From Astropecten irregularis (taxonomy: Eukaryota > Echinodermata > Asteroidea > Paxillosida > Astropectinidae), in NCBI GenBank assembly GCA_963971285.1, contig OZ020265.1, positions 570,001 to 634,000 of the forward strand: a stretch of 64,000 nt of DNA, read 5' to 3'. Shown in pieces: positions 41,433 through 55,500 of the stretch. Below the pieces are notes generated by a model. That model saw only the letters and a list, made by a program, of their open reading frames with translations. It was not told the origin of the DNA and did no database searches. Made by a program: the position numbers and the translations under genes. The first letter of the stretch is position 1. Each line of letters opens with the position of its first letter.

Positions 41433-41639
41433 GTTGGATGTTTGTAGTCCGATATGAGTAATCACTTGAGACGATGATGATATTAATGGCAGGAGCTGTG
41501 GCACATGTGTTCTGTTATACGTACTGCTTTAGCCACTGACAGAGCCACAGCTAGGTATCTGTACATGACTAAACATATTTAGTAGCGAATTAAAATTAAT
41601 AAGCCGTTTTACCGACACTGCATGCGTACCATCTAACCA

Positions 41640-42330
41640 GCTGTAAATGGGGCCTCCCTTTAGTCAACTATCTTTGCTCAGGGTGCCAGTCAGAAGCCAT
41701 ATAACCCATTAACTGCCATACCAGTGCTCTTTACCATCTGAGCTATCCAGCTGTATGATGGGGCCTCCCTATAGTCAACTATCTTTGCTCAGGATGTCAG
41801 TCAGAAGCCATAATAACCTATGACGCTATGAATATTAAATGATTTTGGTCGGGAAATAGAAAATATGCAAATGAGGCTTGCCCTTCACCGACGTGGATGA
41901 GCACTGTATACTCAGTGCTTGTGAGAGCACGTGAAAAAATCACATGCATCTATCTTTGCTGAGGGCGCCAGTCAGAAGCCATAATAACCTATGAACTGCC
42001 ATACCAGTGCTCTACCATCTGAGCTATCCAGCCATATGATGGGGCCACCCTATAGTCAACAATCTTTGCTCAGGGTGCCAGTCAGAAGCCGAATAACCCA
42101 TTAACTGCCATAGTGCCATACCAGGGGCCAACTTCACGGCCCTGCTGAGCACAACAATTTGCTAATTAAATTTCCGTCTTGAAAACCAAATGTCTACGTG
42201 TTGTGTATCACTTGTTCTTTGGCTGTTCGCTGATCAAATAGAATTTTTGATGGTGGTTTGTTGTATTGAGCAAGGCACTGTATGTGCTTCGCAATTTTTG
42301 GTGCTTTACAGCGCCATGAAATTGCTCCCA
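41640..42330. repeat. SINE-head tandem cluster, a GGCTTGCCCTTCACCGACG fragment and a MITE A copy
   Basis: Units like those at 1165-1722 recur three times between 41640 and 42110, interrupted at about 41825-41955 by half of the element found complete at 57080-57410. A family A MITE follows at 42124-42330. No gene is visible. Confidence 0.75.
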
Positions 42331-44420
42331 TCACTCTACCATCTGTGCTATATGCTGCCCTGTGATTGGACATTTCCAGTAGACTACAATTCGCGCTCAG
42401 GGTGCCAGTCAGAAGCCACATAAAATTTACTACCATACCAGCGTACATGTGGCTATTCAATTTGAGTCCAGGGTACAGCGGTAAGACAACACGCAGCTTC
42501 AAATGGCACAAAAATGCTTTTATTAAAATGCTTTTATTACAAAAATGTTGTTATTTCCATGCATTTTGAAAAGGAAAACAGTTTCATAGTTTCATGTGGA
42601 AAACAAAATAATGAGAATTACATTCAACGGAACTAAATGGAAATGAATTTTGTTGATATTGTGTGAAGTCCATAGTGCATGTTTAAAGGTGTAATACATT
42701 ATTGGTAAAGGTCACAGAACAGCACTCACACTTCGTCTGATCCAGCATGTACATGGAATGATAATCCTGTGGACATTTGAGCTCAATCGGACATCTCAGT
42801 CAAGAGAAAGTAGTGAAAACCCGACTCAATTTTTCTTATCAAACATAAAGAATGGTTTTCATCTTACCCCGAGATAAAAACTGTTTTCGGTCTCAGATTT
42901 ACTAATTTCTGGATAAATACAGCATTTCAGACGGAAGTATTGTTACGCCATGTTTCTAGGCAGCACCATCTTCATACCCTGAAAGTTATACATAAATCTG
43001 TGAATATGTCTGTTTGGGTATTATATGTTACCAATCCTGTACTGTATACCTATTATTATTATTATTATTTTATTCGTCATCATCACAGCAGACAAAAACA
43101 AAAACAAAACAATTATACACATAATGACAAGATGACAGGAGTTGAGAAAGCGAACTAAATCACTAATACCAACAGGCAGTCAACCCCAAACAACAAATAT
43201 ATGAAATTACAAATATAACAGGCAAGAATAAAGGTAAACAAGAATTTAAGAAAAAAGGAACATTACATTAGGAATACATTAGGTACGTACTATCACTCTG
43301 AAATTGCCTGAAATGCTGTATTTATCCAGAAAAGAGTAAAACCAATTGTACGAAAACTAAAATTGATCTTGGGAATTTCAAAAATCCTATGTAAAGATGT
43401 AAAACATCATCGGCGTTTTCATTGTTTTCCCAATTAATTGGGCACCGTATGGGACTGGGAATTTCACAGATGTATGTTATACATCTTTCTTGATATTTGT
43501 GCTCATGAATTTGCATTTCTGTGATAAAAACCAAAGTATGATAAGCTAAAATGCACACTGTTTTGCCTATTGGCATTTTTTCCTATGGGGAATGGTACGG
43601 CCTGGTCCCCTTCCCCAATACAAAATCAATATCTCAAGCAAACAAACAATAAATGTAAACGTAAGCTCCTTGCAGCGTTCATCTTGTTACCCTGATGACA
43701 CTTCGTTGTGTTTACCCAAAACCCTTTCGCTGATACAAAGGCACTTCACGAGATCTGACGGACGGTAGCGAACGCAGGGGCCCTTTCTCGGCCGTGCTGA
43801 AGTGCAAATCCTCCGGTAAACATTGTCGTGATTGCACGGTGCTTTTGGACGATCAATATCCGATATGTTTTTAGCTGCTTTTGATAATTGATCCAGGGTT
43901 TTCTGTTCATACTGAACTTGTTAACGACTTAAAATTTATTTTGTATTTTAAAGGAGTTTGATCGCGGCAAGAACCCTTTCTTTGTCAAGGGCCTTATTGG
44001 TCTAAACAACAACAACAACAACAACAACAGTTTTGATCTCGAGGTGAGACCAAAACTCCTGTGCTTGAAAATACCGCGGGAACGTTTTTCACTGTTTTCT
44101 CCAAAAGTAGGCACCGTAAGGGACTAGAAATTTAAAAGATGACTGTTACTTTATCCTTCCTTGATATTTATGCTCATGATCAGCATTTCGTTGACAAAAA
44201 CCAATTAATTAAAGAACGTTACCTTTAAAAAGAAAAAAAATGAAAAGACTCGTGGAATTTCATTATCAGAGAAAAATAGAACCCAAATCATGAGTAATCT
44301 GAATGGCATTCCTCAAACTCCCCATTTGTACTGTTACATTGAAGTGGAATGCCATATCATTATAATTAAACCTATAAAAGAAAATATTAACCTCAGCGAA
44401 ATAATTTGACGTGATTCATG
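42330..44420. repeat. Intergenic: GGTACAGTACAGG-type MITE and family B copies
   Basis: About 42686-43050 is a reverse copy of a family beginning AAAGGTACAGTACAGGATTGG (others: 45909-46265, 51430-51800, 62378-62738). Family B text follows at about 43270-43540 and 44040-44225. An ATT microsatellite lies at 43050. No coding or RNA gene was found. Confidence 0.65.
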
Positions 44421-46765
44421 GAGCTCAGGCTCCGGCTCCGGCTCCAGCTCCGTCAACCATATAAATCAAATTAAGGTTGTGGTTTTTCATTGAAGCTGAA
44501 GCTCTGTTTTCCTTTTCAAACCAGAGAATCTACTTCCGAGCCGCAGCCAAAAGCCTCTTTTTTGATACCCGTAATTTTAGAATGGATTCACGAAATGGTG
44601 TCTGAGCCTGAGCCTTGTCGCTTACAAGAGCGGCTTCAATTACCAGACAATGTTAATCCGTTGTTATCGGATTACTGCTATTAATACTGCGTGTAATTGC
44701 TATCCAAGGGTGTGTTAATCGGATTGATCGAGATAAAGGGATTATCATTAGTAATTAATTGGTCTAGCAAAATCTTCTACATGTCCGAAACAACATAGTA
44801 TTTAAAGCGATAGACTATGACTTGTGTGCATTCATCGGCTGTACATCGTGAACTTGAAAGGTAGTATAATGATATAATCTTTCTTCGGTTGAGTTGATAG
44901 GAAAGCTGCGGTCTGTTCATAATTTGATTTCTCATCGAATAAAAACAAACCTGTGAAATTTTCAGCTTAATTGATCATGGAAACAGTAGAAAACACTGGC
45001 AAAAAAACGTTGCAATTTTGTCTCGAAATTATATGTAATTGTAATTGTGAGGTTTGGATCTCGAAGATTTTCGGTCTTTCGTTTTATACGTTTCTGCAAA
45101 AACCCGCGTTTCAGGAAGAACAGTTTTAACGGCTTGTTTGTACCAGGTCTATCTTTGTACCCTGTAAGTAAATCGGTGAACATGTCTAATAAACAGGTAT
45201 TTTAATATCTTTGTTGAATAAGAAAAAAGGGGGAAAATCCCGGTGTTTTTCTCTTTTCGCGCGATATGATTAAATGCAAATTGTGAGTTTTCGTACGGTA
45301 CGCCGTGCACTGGCATAACCCCTACGTCCCCCTTCCGTGCATATACGTATTGTATGGACGGCCCATAAACAATTTTTATAACTTTGACATTACATAAATT
45401 TTCCCACCAAATTTTACAATTAACTGTATTGTCAATATCACAGTCTATTGTGTTATGCAACCTGTTGTTTAGAAATATTATGACTAAAGCAGAGTGTACA
45501 CTGTCTACAATATTGTCTACAATTGTAGACAATAATGTCACTGTCACTAATTGTCACTGTAATTGTCACTGTTGCAGAGTTAGGGCAACACACCTGGGCA
45601 ACATGACTTTGGGCCCAGTGTACACTAGCAACATTTTGACCAACATGTTACCGAGATGTTGCTGCGACATGTTACCCAACTCGTTTTGCTGTGTGTACAC
45701 TGACAACATTTTCAGCAACAGTACCTGGGCAACATGTTACCGAGATTGTTACCGAAATTGACAGTGTACACTCTGCTTGATAGGCTTTTAAACAACAATA
45801 GCCTTTTGTGAACTCGTCTTCACTGGGCTTGCGCTGAAATTTAACAGGTTAACCGAAATGGCAAGTTCGAATTATCTTAGAATATAGTACATGATTCAAT
45901 CAATACGATTAAAGGTACAGTACAGGATTTGTAACATACCCAAACAGAAATGTTTTCAGATTTACGTATAACTTTCAGGATATGAAGATGGTGCTGGTAG
46001 AAACATACCGTGAAATAGTGTATTTATCGAGAAATTAGTAAAACAAAGACCGAAAACAGTTTTGATCTCAGGGTAAGAGGCCTAAATTAAATCCTCCTTT
46101 ATTTTCTATAGACAAAATTAGTCGGGTTTTCGCTAGTTTCTTGTGACTCAGATGTCCGATTGAGCTCAAATGTTCACAGGTTTATCATTTCATGTACATG
46201 TTTGATCAGACAAAGAGCGAATCATGTTCTGTGACCTTTACCAATCATGTATTATACCTTTAAAGAATTAGGTGTTGGAGACAATAAGTCTTGATCCGCC
46301 TGGAGGTAAGTTCTTACAGGTGGATCCTTGTATTGTTGTTAAAGTATCCCAGGTACTGGGAAGAACCGTGTGTTTGAACAAAGGCTAAGACTCAGACCTT
46401 TACCTTTAATACCAGTTGTTTGCTCAGAGGGGTTGTTTGCACGTAATGACAATTCATACGTATAAAGACACATGCATGTAATTTGATACCTAGCTCTATG
46501 ATACCACTTATTTTCTCACGTCGGTTCAGGGCTAAGCAGATCTTCCAAAGCGTTGTGATTTAAACTAAAGCTGCATGTATTCAAAAAGATTTAAAATCTT
46601 CACAATTCTAAGCCTGTATCTCCTGGTGGTTTAAGTGATATTTACGGGAGAGTTGCGTCATGAAACGGACTCCAGTTGGGAAAACATCTGTTTATAGAGT
46701 AATAAATGTACATGTACATGTGCAGTATAGTTCATTTGATTATATTGTTGCAGTTTCATCATGCT
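44420..46765. repeat. Intergenic: family H copy, an AAGCAGAGTGTACACTGTC MITE and a GGTACAGTACAGG MITE
   Basis: Family H copy at 44420-44615. A MITE at about 45487-45779 has clean inverted ends AGCAGAGTGTACACTGTC and GACAGTGTACACTCTGCT around repeated CAACATGTTACC text. A third element lies at 45909-46265. Nothing recognisable in 44620-45480 or 46270-46765. Confidence 0.7.
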
Positions 46766-47525
46766 TGGGGTTAGGAGGGCCAGGCTGACGTTTCAATCCT
46801 AGCAGCATCTTTCTCAAAGACTGCTCAGATTTAGGAGGGCCTGATGTTTTGATCCTAGCAGGATCTTTCTCAAAAGCTGCTCAGAGTTAGGAGGGCCTGA
46901 TGTTTTGTTTGATCCTAGCAGGATCTTTCTCAAAGGCTGCTCAGAGTTAGGAGGGCCTGATGTTTTGTTTGATCCTAGCAGGATCTTTCTCAAAGGCTGC
47001 TCAGAGTTAGGAGGGCCTGACGTTTTGATCCTAGAAGGATATCTTTCTCAAAGGCTTCTCAGAGTTAGGAGGGCCTGACGGTTGGATCCTGGCTGGATCT
47101 TTCTCAAAGGCTGCTCAGAGTTAGGAGGGCCTGATGTTTCGATCCTAGCAGGATCTTTCTCAAAGGCTGCTCAGAGTTAGGAGGGCCTGACGTTTTGATC
47201 CTCAGTTTAGAAGGATATCTTTCTAAAAGGCTGCTCAGAGTTTGGAGGGCCTGACGTTTCGATCCTAGCAGGATCTTTCTCAAAGGCTGCTCAGATTTAG
47301 GAGGGCCTGATGTTTTGATCCTAGCAGGATCTTTCTCAAAGGCTGCTCAGAGTTAGGAGGGCCTGATGTTTTGATCCTATCAGGATCTTTCTCAAAGGCT
47401 TCTCAGAGTTAGGAGGGCCTGACGGTTGGATCCTTGCAGGATCTTTCTCAAAGGCTGCTCAGAGTTAGGAGGGCCTGATGTTTCGTCCCTAGCAGGATCT
47501 TTCTCTGCTGCGATCGAAACATCAG
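46765..47525. repeat. 56-bp minisatellite family, about 13 units
   Basis: Intergenic array of TTAGGAGGGCCTGATGTTTTG / GATCCTAGCAGGATC units. Two short in-unit insertions (GTTTG, CAGTTTAG) are shared by only some units, showing separate amplification steps. Confidence 0.88.
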
Positions 47526-49480
47526 GCCCTGACTCCAGCCAATTTTTATAAATTTCAGGCTGTCATTATTACTTGTTTGTTTTTTGACGCAGTTTGTTTT
47601 ACCTGGGATCGATTTCTCCAAACTCATCGTATTTTCTATCAATCATAGGACTTATGCATTGCAGCCCTACGTAGGATACGATGGGTTGCCCTTCGTAATT
47701 CGAGTTGCGATCAATCGTGAAATCGAACCCAGTAATTCCAACCTTTAACGTTATACGCATGAGGTAAATCCAAGGCCAAGGGATACATGATCTGCTGTTG
47801 ATATAGTTTGTCATGATTGTGTTCCGAAACTGGAGAAAACGGAGACCTCTTTCTAAAATTAATATGCACACAACATCTGTGTATGATTAGTATTGTATTT
47901 CCGATACAATTAATTTAGCATATTTTAAACTTGGGAAGTTGGCCTACTGCTAGTTTCGAAACGCCAAACCCTCCCAACACTAAGCAGTATTGTTTTACAT
48001 GTATGATGTTTTTTTTTATACAACTTAAAGGTAGTATCATCTTTTGGTAGCATACCGAAACAGACAGTTTCTTCACAACTTCACAGTTTACGTATAACTT
48101 ACAGGGTATGAAGATGATGGTGGTAGAAACATACCGTAACATCTTTCTGCCTCTAATGCTGTACTTATCAAGAAAAGAGTACAACCAGTGACCAAAATTA
48201 TTTTTGATCTTTTAAAGATCAAAAATAAAAGAGAAAAGATTTAAGGAATCGTAGGATTTTGTCAGTTTTCTCAAAAAGTGTGCAGCGTATGGGACTGAAA
48301 TTTTCACAGATGATTGTGACTGTATCTTTCTTGATATTTTTGCCCATGAATCTGTATTTCTTTGACAAAAACCGAAGAATGGCGATATAATGTTTGGGAA
48401 TGGGAATTCTTCTGCTATGTTTGTACCACGTAGTCCCTGGATTTACCTTTATTTAGTTTAGGAATTACGCTCCCCTCTGGCATGACAACTAGTGAAACAA
48501 AATATCAACTTGTCAGACTCGTCCATTATTCATCCGGGGAGCAACTGTACGCAGTTGTTTTCCAACTGAGTTGCATAACAATTGCGTTCAGGCTGTAAGA
48601 ATCATGAAATTGAGAATGAATTATGTGTCAACGTCATTTATTTCGGGGTGGTTTTGTTTCGAAATCTGAGATCGGGTTTTGTGCACGGAAATCGAAAATA
48701 CATACTCCCTGAAAAGGTCATGATATGCCATATGGAGTTATAACAACCAAGGATGGCTTAGGGGACATTGCCGTAGGGTCGTTTCCTACTTCTTGTCCTT
48801 TTTTGTAGCTCTTTAATCTTAATTATTACAGCTATAGATAAAATTCACTGTAAAGGTGTACTGTAATCAAATTTAGGAAAGTGATGAAAGCGCTTTAAGA
48901 TTATTGCTTGATACATAATTAATGTCTATATAAATTTATATTTATATGTAAATGCTTAATTTTCAAGTATTCTGCATGTGACGTAAGCAAGGTTTTTCGT
49001 CGCGAGAAGTGGGGTGCTAAATTATGGGCCTAAAATACCTCCTTTTTCTATATACAATATATTTTAGCACAAACATTGCATGGTAGACAGGTTGAGTTTT
49101 ATATATTACACATATATTTAACTTCATAAATGTTTTGGTTTCAGTAAACCTTAAAAGTAGGCCTATACGTAACTAGCCACTTCGATACACTGTCTGAAAA
49201 ATCTACTTGAATTTCTATCGTCAAGCTGCTATCAGTCAAATAACCCTAACCCTTTGCTTGTAATGGACGAGTCTATTGACGTCACTCAAACTTCTTGTAC
49301 CGGTCAGTAACATTTTACAAACGCCAGAGAAAAAAGGAATAAGTCTTTGCTTCAATAATGATGTATCCAAGAAACATACATCATCTAACCAAACACTATG
49401 AAGGGTCTGCGGCTAAAATTAGTTAATAAACAAGAAATGTTTGAACTTAGGATTTGGGGATTGTGTGTGGGGTAGATCCA
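47525..49480. other. Intergenic stretch with a GATTTC-type MITE, a family B copy and otherwise unassigned DNA
   Basis: A GATCGATTTCTCC-ended MITE lies at 47607-47732 and a family B copy at about 48030-48380. Between 48380 and 49480 the DNA is AT-rich with no repeat or gene that can be named. Confidence 0.6.
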
Positions 49481-49489
49481 GGAGGGCAA

Positions 49490-49522
49490 TATAAAGGGCG
49501 TTAGAGAGGGTTTGTGCCACTG
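49490..49522 (+). promoter_or_regulatory. TATA box and initiator of the secreted repeat-protein gene
   Basis: TATAAAG at 49490-49496 lies 29 bases before an initiator-like CCACTG with A at 49519. A probable non-coding exon 49519-49585 follows, free of ATG, with a strong donor (AAC then GTAAGT). Spacing matches a focused RNA polymerase II promoter. The start site itself is inferred. Confidence 0.6.
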
Positions 49523-52500
49523 ATTGCTCTGGAGGACAGAAAGGTGTTGCCTGCTCAGTTCTTGGGGAAGAAGATTCTACTTAACGTAAGTTCACTTCCA
49601 TAACACATCTCGATTGAGTGCGTCATGTAGGCCTATATTGATTTCACAGTTTGCAAAGTGTTTCTAATTTTATAAACGTACTATCATACTTTGGTAGCAT
49701 ACCGAAACAGAAATCTTCACAGATTTACTTATAACCTACGGTACAGGGTATAAATACGATGATGGTAAAAACATACCGTTATTTTTTTCTGCCAAAAATG
49801 CTGTATTTATCCAGAAGAGAGTCATACTAATGACCAAAAACAATTTTGATCTTTTAACGAAAAGATTTGAAAACTACTGTGGGCGTTTTTCACCGTTTTC
49901 TCAAAAAGTGGGCATCCTATGGGACTGAAATTTTCACAGATAGGGGCCTAACTGTTACTGTATCTGTCTTGATATTTTTGCCCATGAATCTGCATCTCTT
50001 TGACAAAAACTAAAGTAGGATATTACCTTTAAAGGCATTGCATACGTTTGGTAACGACTCTGAAAATTTATGGCAATAAAAACCTACTTGGTGAGAAGTA
50101 CAGCTGCTTTGGATAGTATAATGCATATTGAGAAATGTTCAATTCGAAGTACCGCGGTTATGGAAAAAATATGTCACTTTTTATCTCCAAACATTATGAA
50201 TCTGAGAAGCGTTATGGCCGTAACGCTTCTCAGCCATTGACTAACTGTTCTCTGGCGTGAAATAACCGCTCTAGTTTGTCGCCAAAATCTCAAAAGCGCT
50301 ACCACCTTTTGAATTGAAACTTTCACAGGTTAGTTTTATGGTATATATATACAATTATATTGGTTTGAAACAAACAGTAGGCTCAAATTACCAAACGTAT
50401 GCAATCACTTCAAGATAATAGCGGTATGTGCGTGGTTTTATGGCTTCTGACTGCCAAACAAATTAAGATAATTGACTAAGTTAGGGACACCATCAACATA
50501 GTGATGGATAGCTCAGTTGGTAGAGCACTGGTACAATGGTTTGAAGATTCGCAGGTTCGAATCCCGCTTCAGTCAATTCTTCATTGTTCACTTTCAATGG
50601 GGTTTTCACGGGTCAAAGGGATGATCAATCATGCATTTTTTAAAAATATGTTATTGAGCTGTTTAAAGACATCGTGGCAGTCTTTTGTGGCAGTCTTTTA
50701 TAACTCAGATGCGTTTGATATTTTCATCTCTGAGTTAGGCCTAGGTCTAATGGTTATAAAATTTCATGTTACAGGGTGACGTCATCATGCTGAAATTGAG
50801 CCTTTTGGTGGGCGTGGCCTGCCTCCTGGTCATGACTCAGGCCAGGCCAGCCAAGGAGGGTGACCTCCGTGACCTGATGAAGGAGATTATTGAAGATGAA
50901 CTGAAGGAAGAATTAGTGGAAGAGCTCATGAAACTGGAGGGCAAGAATGGCGACAAAGGTAGGCGCCATCTTTTTTTAATTAAATCTCAATTATTTCTGC
51001 TTTTTCACATGAACCCCAAAACTCAAAACAAACTTTCATCTACCCCTCTCTTGGTTTCATTTCACATTTCATTGTCATTTCCTTTTATTTGCATGTCTCT
51101 GGCTTTCATGGGATGGGATAGTGAACATCGGGACTCCGACCATAAACTTTGATCTCGATCACTTTTGCAGGATGTAGACTTTGTTCTTTATCCATCCAAA
51201 TAACCACGTGTACCATCCAGACTTGTTCAGATCTGAAATGTTATTAATATGAAGTTAATTTACTTTTAAAACATATACACAGAAAGTCACAGTACTGTAC
51301 GTGTATTTCAGTGGCTAATTTACAACATAATGTAGAAAACCACCTATGACGAATTATTGTACCTTGGAATACTAGAATTTCATTGCATTTGGTCAAAAAA
51401 CATGAAGCAAGGAGTTTTAAACGTGCTATTAAAGGGAGGGTACAGAATTGGTAAGACAAAATACACTTCATAATCACAGATTCACATAAAACTTACACAG
51501 TATAATGGTGATGATAGAAGAAAACATCCCATGAAATGTTTTTGTCTGAAATGCCATATTCGTTGAGAAATAAATGAAACTATTTTCCGATTGGAATAAA
51601 TCGCTTCGAAGCGTTTTATTCATTCTAAATGTGTACAGTTCTCCGTACACGGGTTTTCACTATTTTCTCGTGACCCAGATGGCTGATTGACCTCAAACTT
51701 CTACAGGTTTGTCAGTTAGAGTATATGATGGATTACATTATGTGCTTTCACTGTCAGCAACGGTTTTGTCGCAAACACCAGTTCTGTACCATCCCTTTAA
51801 AGTATTATTTATCATGAGGCCTAGGCCTATCATAAACAAAAATCCATTTACATTGTATACATGTATGCATGCATATGGTACAGTACACACAGGTACAACC
51901 ATACACTACATGACAATACACACAGGCCGGTTATGGGAAAGTATCAGATTAGGCCTAAAAAAAATGGTTGTGTTGCCCTCCGCGACCGACCGTAAAATGC
52001 CAAAACTTTGGGTCGGGATTTTTTTAAATTTTTTTTTTTCTCCGAGTCCTAAAGTATAAAAACTCACAATTTTTGACAGAAAATGTAAGATTTAGCAGTA
52101 AGAAAGCGTGTCTCCTCAAAACGACCCAAGACCGTTGATTTATAAGCCCTGGTGACCATACATCCTGTATTTGTTCTTAAACGTTTGAAAGTCGGCCAAA
52201 AAAACTCACAAAAAAAAACAAAAAAAATCGACCGACCGACCCAAAATTTTAATTTTTCCACGTGAGGGCAACACAACAATTTTTTTTTTAGGCCTTATGC
52301 AGCGATCTCTGTGTGTTGCCCTTTTGAACCGGCCATTGCCATGGTAGCTGACAACAAGCCTCGAAGTTCAGATTATGCATATTCAATCACCATACGTCAT
52401 ACGCGCTGTGCCTTATTACCATAATCTGGCCCCGCCCTCAAAAACAAAATATCCAAGACGTTACTTGCGATCCATATTCCCTGCGGTTAGTCACATCGCG

Positions 52501-55500
52501 CGGCCCTCTATTGATAGTCTTGGTTCAAGACTGTATTGGTGTGGATACTCGAACCGCACTGACCATACGTGTGTACGTACAGGTAATCCGCACACCCGTA
52601 AGCACGGACCTGTCACTAATACAGTGTTATCGAAGGCCTTTACGAATGGGTGTACGTACGTGCGTGTCAGTGCGGATAATCGGTTCGTACGTTCGAGTAC
52701 GGTAATAACATAGTCGTGGACCAAGACTACTCTATTGACCGCACTTGCACAAACACGTACAGTGTACGTACATGTAGGTAGGAATTTACGTCTTGGAACC
52801 AAGACTAGGTATAGTACTGTGTACTGTGTAAAGATGGTGTCTCCCACGGAAATCATTTTCATGCTGGTTCGTTCGAACTTTATGAGAGAGAAATGACACT
52901 CAAAGCCCAAGATATATAAAGCCCTGATCATATCGCTAGAAAAAGCAAAAGAGGAAAGATTTTGAGCCTTTATCTTACATATTCATTTTTATTTCGGTGG
53001 TTGTATGAAGTTTTGAAGACGTTGCAAAGTTGAGTTTCAGAAAAAAATGCGATCGGCCTACAAACAATGACAAATGATGGTCAGAGTGCGGGACATGAAA
53101 GTACGTATCGCGTGCGGCAACTTTTGTTTCAATGGTTTAATAATTTCTTAGTTGTATCGTTCATACCATGTGTCTTATTTCTCCATGTTGGTACAAAACT
53201 GCAGTACACAATCATATACATACACATATACATCCACAGGCATGGGCCCACTGACACAGAGCTTGGTATGTGGAGTTGTGGTTCAACCTTAGGGCAATTA
53301 AACTGTTCCCATCTCAAGAATATATCAAGCTTTCTTTATGGACTAAAGAAACTGATATTATTCCTGTCCAAACTGTAATTCTTGCTTAACACATAACAAT
53401 TAAATAAGTTCTCTAACAACATTTCTAAAGCTTTAACTTTTAGTACTTTCCCTGTTTAAAGTTGAGATTTCCTCCTTTCTCATCAAACCAACTAGACAAA
53501 AGTGAGAACAACACAAGTTTTAAAGATGTTTCACTTTCTACATCAAAGATCAAAATAACTATATCTATGCTAAGTAAAGTTTCACTTTCCATAGTTTAGC
53601 AATGCATGGACACAAACTTATTCCTTCTTCAGTCTTGATGAAACGTTAATCAAATAACAAAGGAATATTCAAAGTCACTTAGCCTAACAATTAAGAAATG
53701 CAAAGCCAATTGGTAAACTTCTACAAATGAATAAAACAATTGGTATTAAAAAAAATTAATACATTATATTGTACATACCTGTTGAATAAGGGTAGAGGGA
53801 ATACACCATTAATATTCTGACGTGTACTGCTCACTTGAATGGTTTTGCCACAAGTGACAAACACATACACTGAAGGTCAATATTCCCCTGTCCACATATA
53901 TACATGTATACAGGCCTATTCCATTTCCTGTAGAGGGGCTTTTAAAAGCTAAACAAGAAATAGGGGTGCCCGAAAATAGACACACAGCCCTCTATATACA
54001 ATTGACCCAGGGCTTGATTTCACCAAACACAGAGATTAATTTTAAGATGAGTTGTCATTGACAACCCCAACCCTAACCCTAACCCTATTTTTTAGATCAC
54101 CGTAGTGATTTGTTGTGCCATAGTGTTGTTGTGTGGCAGCACACTTGAGTGCTTAGCAATTAATTATGATTCACACGTAAGATCAATCTTAGTGCTTTGT
54201 GAAGTCGGCCCCAGGTTTTTCATTGAAGCTGAAGCTCTGTTTTCCTTTCCAAACCAGTGAATCTACTTTCGAATCGCAGCAAAAACAATTTTGATAGCAC
54301 AAAAATAAATTTGCTGAGCAAAATGTTTTGCTCAATAAACACAAACCATCATTCAATTTGATGTTCTTGGTCAGCGAACAACAGCCAAAGAACATGATCA
54401 CAAGTGATACACAACACGTGGAAATTTGGTTGTTAATTCTGTTTGTATTCAAACAGAAATGTCATGCTTAGAAAATGTACTAAGCAGGGCCGTGAAATTG
54501 GCCCCTAGGTTTTACTATTGGCCTACTGTGGATATACAGTACATATAGTTGGAATTGGCGAGCCTTTCCGTGAATCGTCATTATCTTATTCCAATGCAAT
54601 TGAAACCTATTGTTGGCCTATTAGAGTACACATTTTCTCATCGAGAATAGCAGTTACTTTTCTGCTAGAACATGACCTAGGTCCCAAGCCTCTCGCAAAA
54701 TCTCGCGGGATTTGGTTTGATTTTTGCCTAATTAGTAGACTATTGAATTTTTATTCTCTAACAGATGATCTTCGTCTAGAAGGTACCAAACCCCCGCCGC
54801 CAGAGGGCAGCAGACCACCCCCTCCCGAAGAGCGTAAGCTGAAGAAAGATGGCGACGACAAGGATGGGCGTAAACCACCACGCCAAGAAGGCACCAAACC
54901 CTCGCCACTAGAGGGCAGCAAACCACCCCCTCCCGAAGAGCGTAAGCTAAAAGAAAAGAAAGATGACGACAAGGATGGGCGTAAACCACCACGCCCAGAT
55001 GGCACCAAACCCTCGCCACCAGAGGGCAGCAAACCACCCCCTCCCGAAGAGCGTAAGCTAAAAGAAAAGAAAGATGGCAACGACAAGGAAGATAAGGATG
55101 GGCTAAAAGCTAAAAGAAAAGAAAGATGACGACGACAAGGATGGGCGTAAACCACCACGCCCAGAAGGCACCAAACCCTCGCCACCAGAGGGCAGCAAAC
55201 CACCTCCACCCGAAGAGCGTAAGCTAAAAGAAAAGAAAGATGGCGACGACACGGATGGTCGTAAACCACCACGCCCAAAAGGCACCAAACCCTCGCCACC
55301 AGAGGGCAGCAAACCACCTCCACCCGAAGAGCGTAAGCTAAAAGAAAAGAAAGATGGCAACGACAAGGAAGATAAGGATGGGCGTAAACCACCACGCCCA
55401 GAAGGCACCAAACCCCCGCCACCAGAAGGCAGCAAACCACCTCCACCCGAAGAGCGTAAGCTGAAGAAAGAAAAGAAAGAGGGCGAGGAACGCAAACCAA

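Noticed and set aside
54062-54090. Telomeric CCCTAA repeat as a chromosome end or fusion scar
   Set aside because: Only about three units in an intron beside a MITE; too short to mean more than chance or a small interstitial tract.
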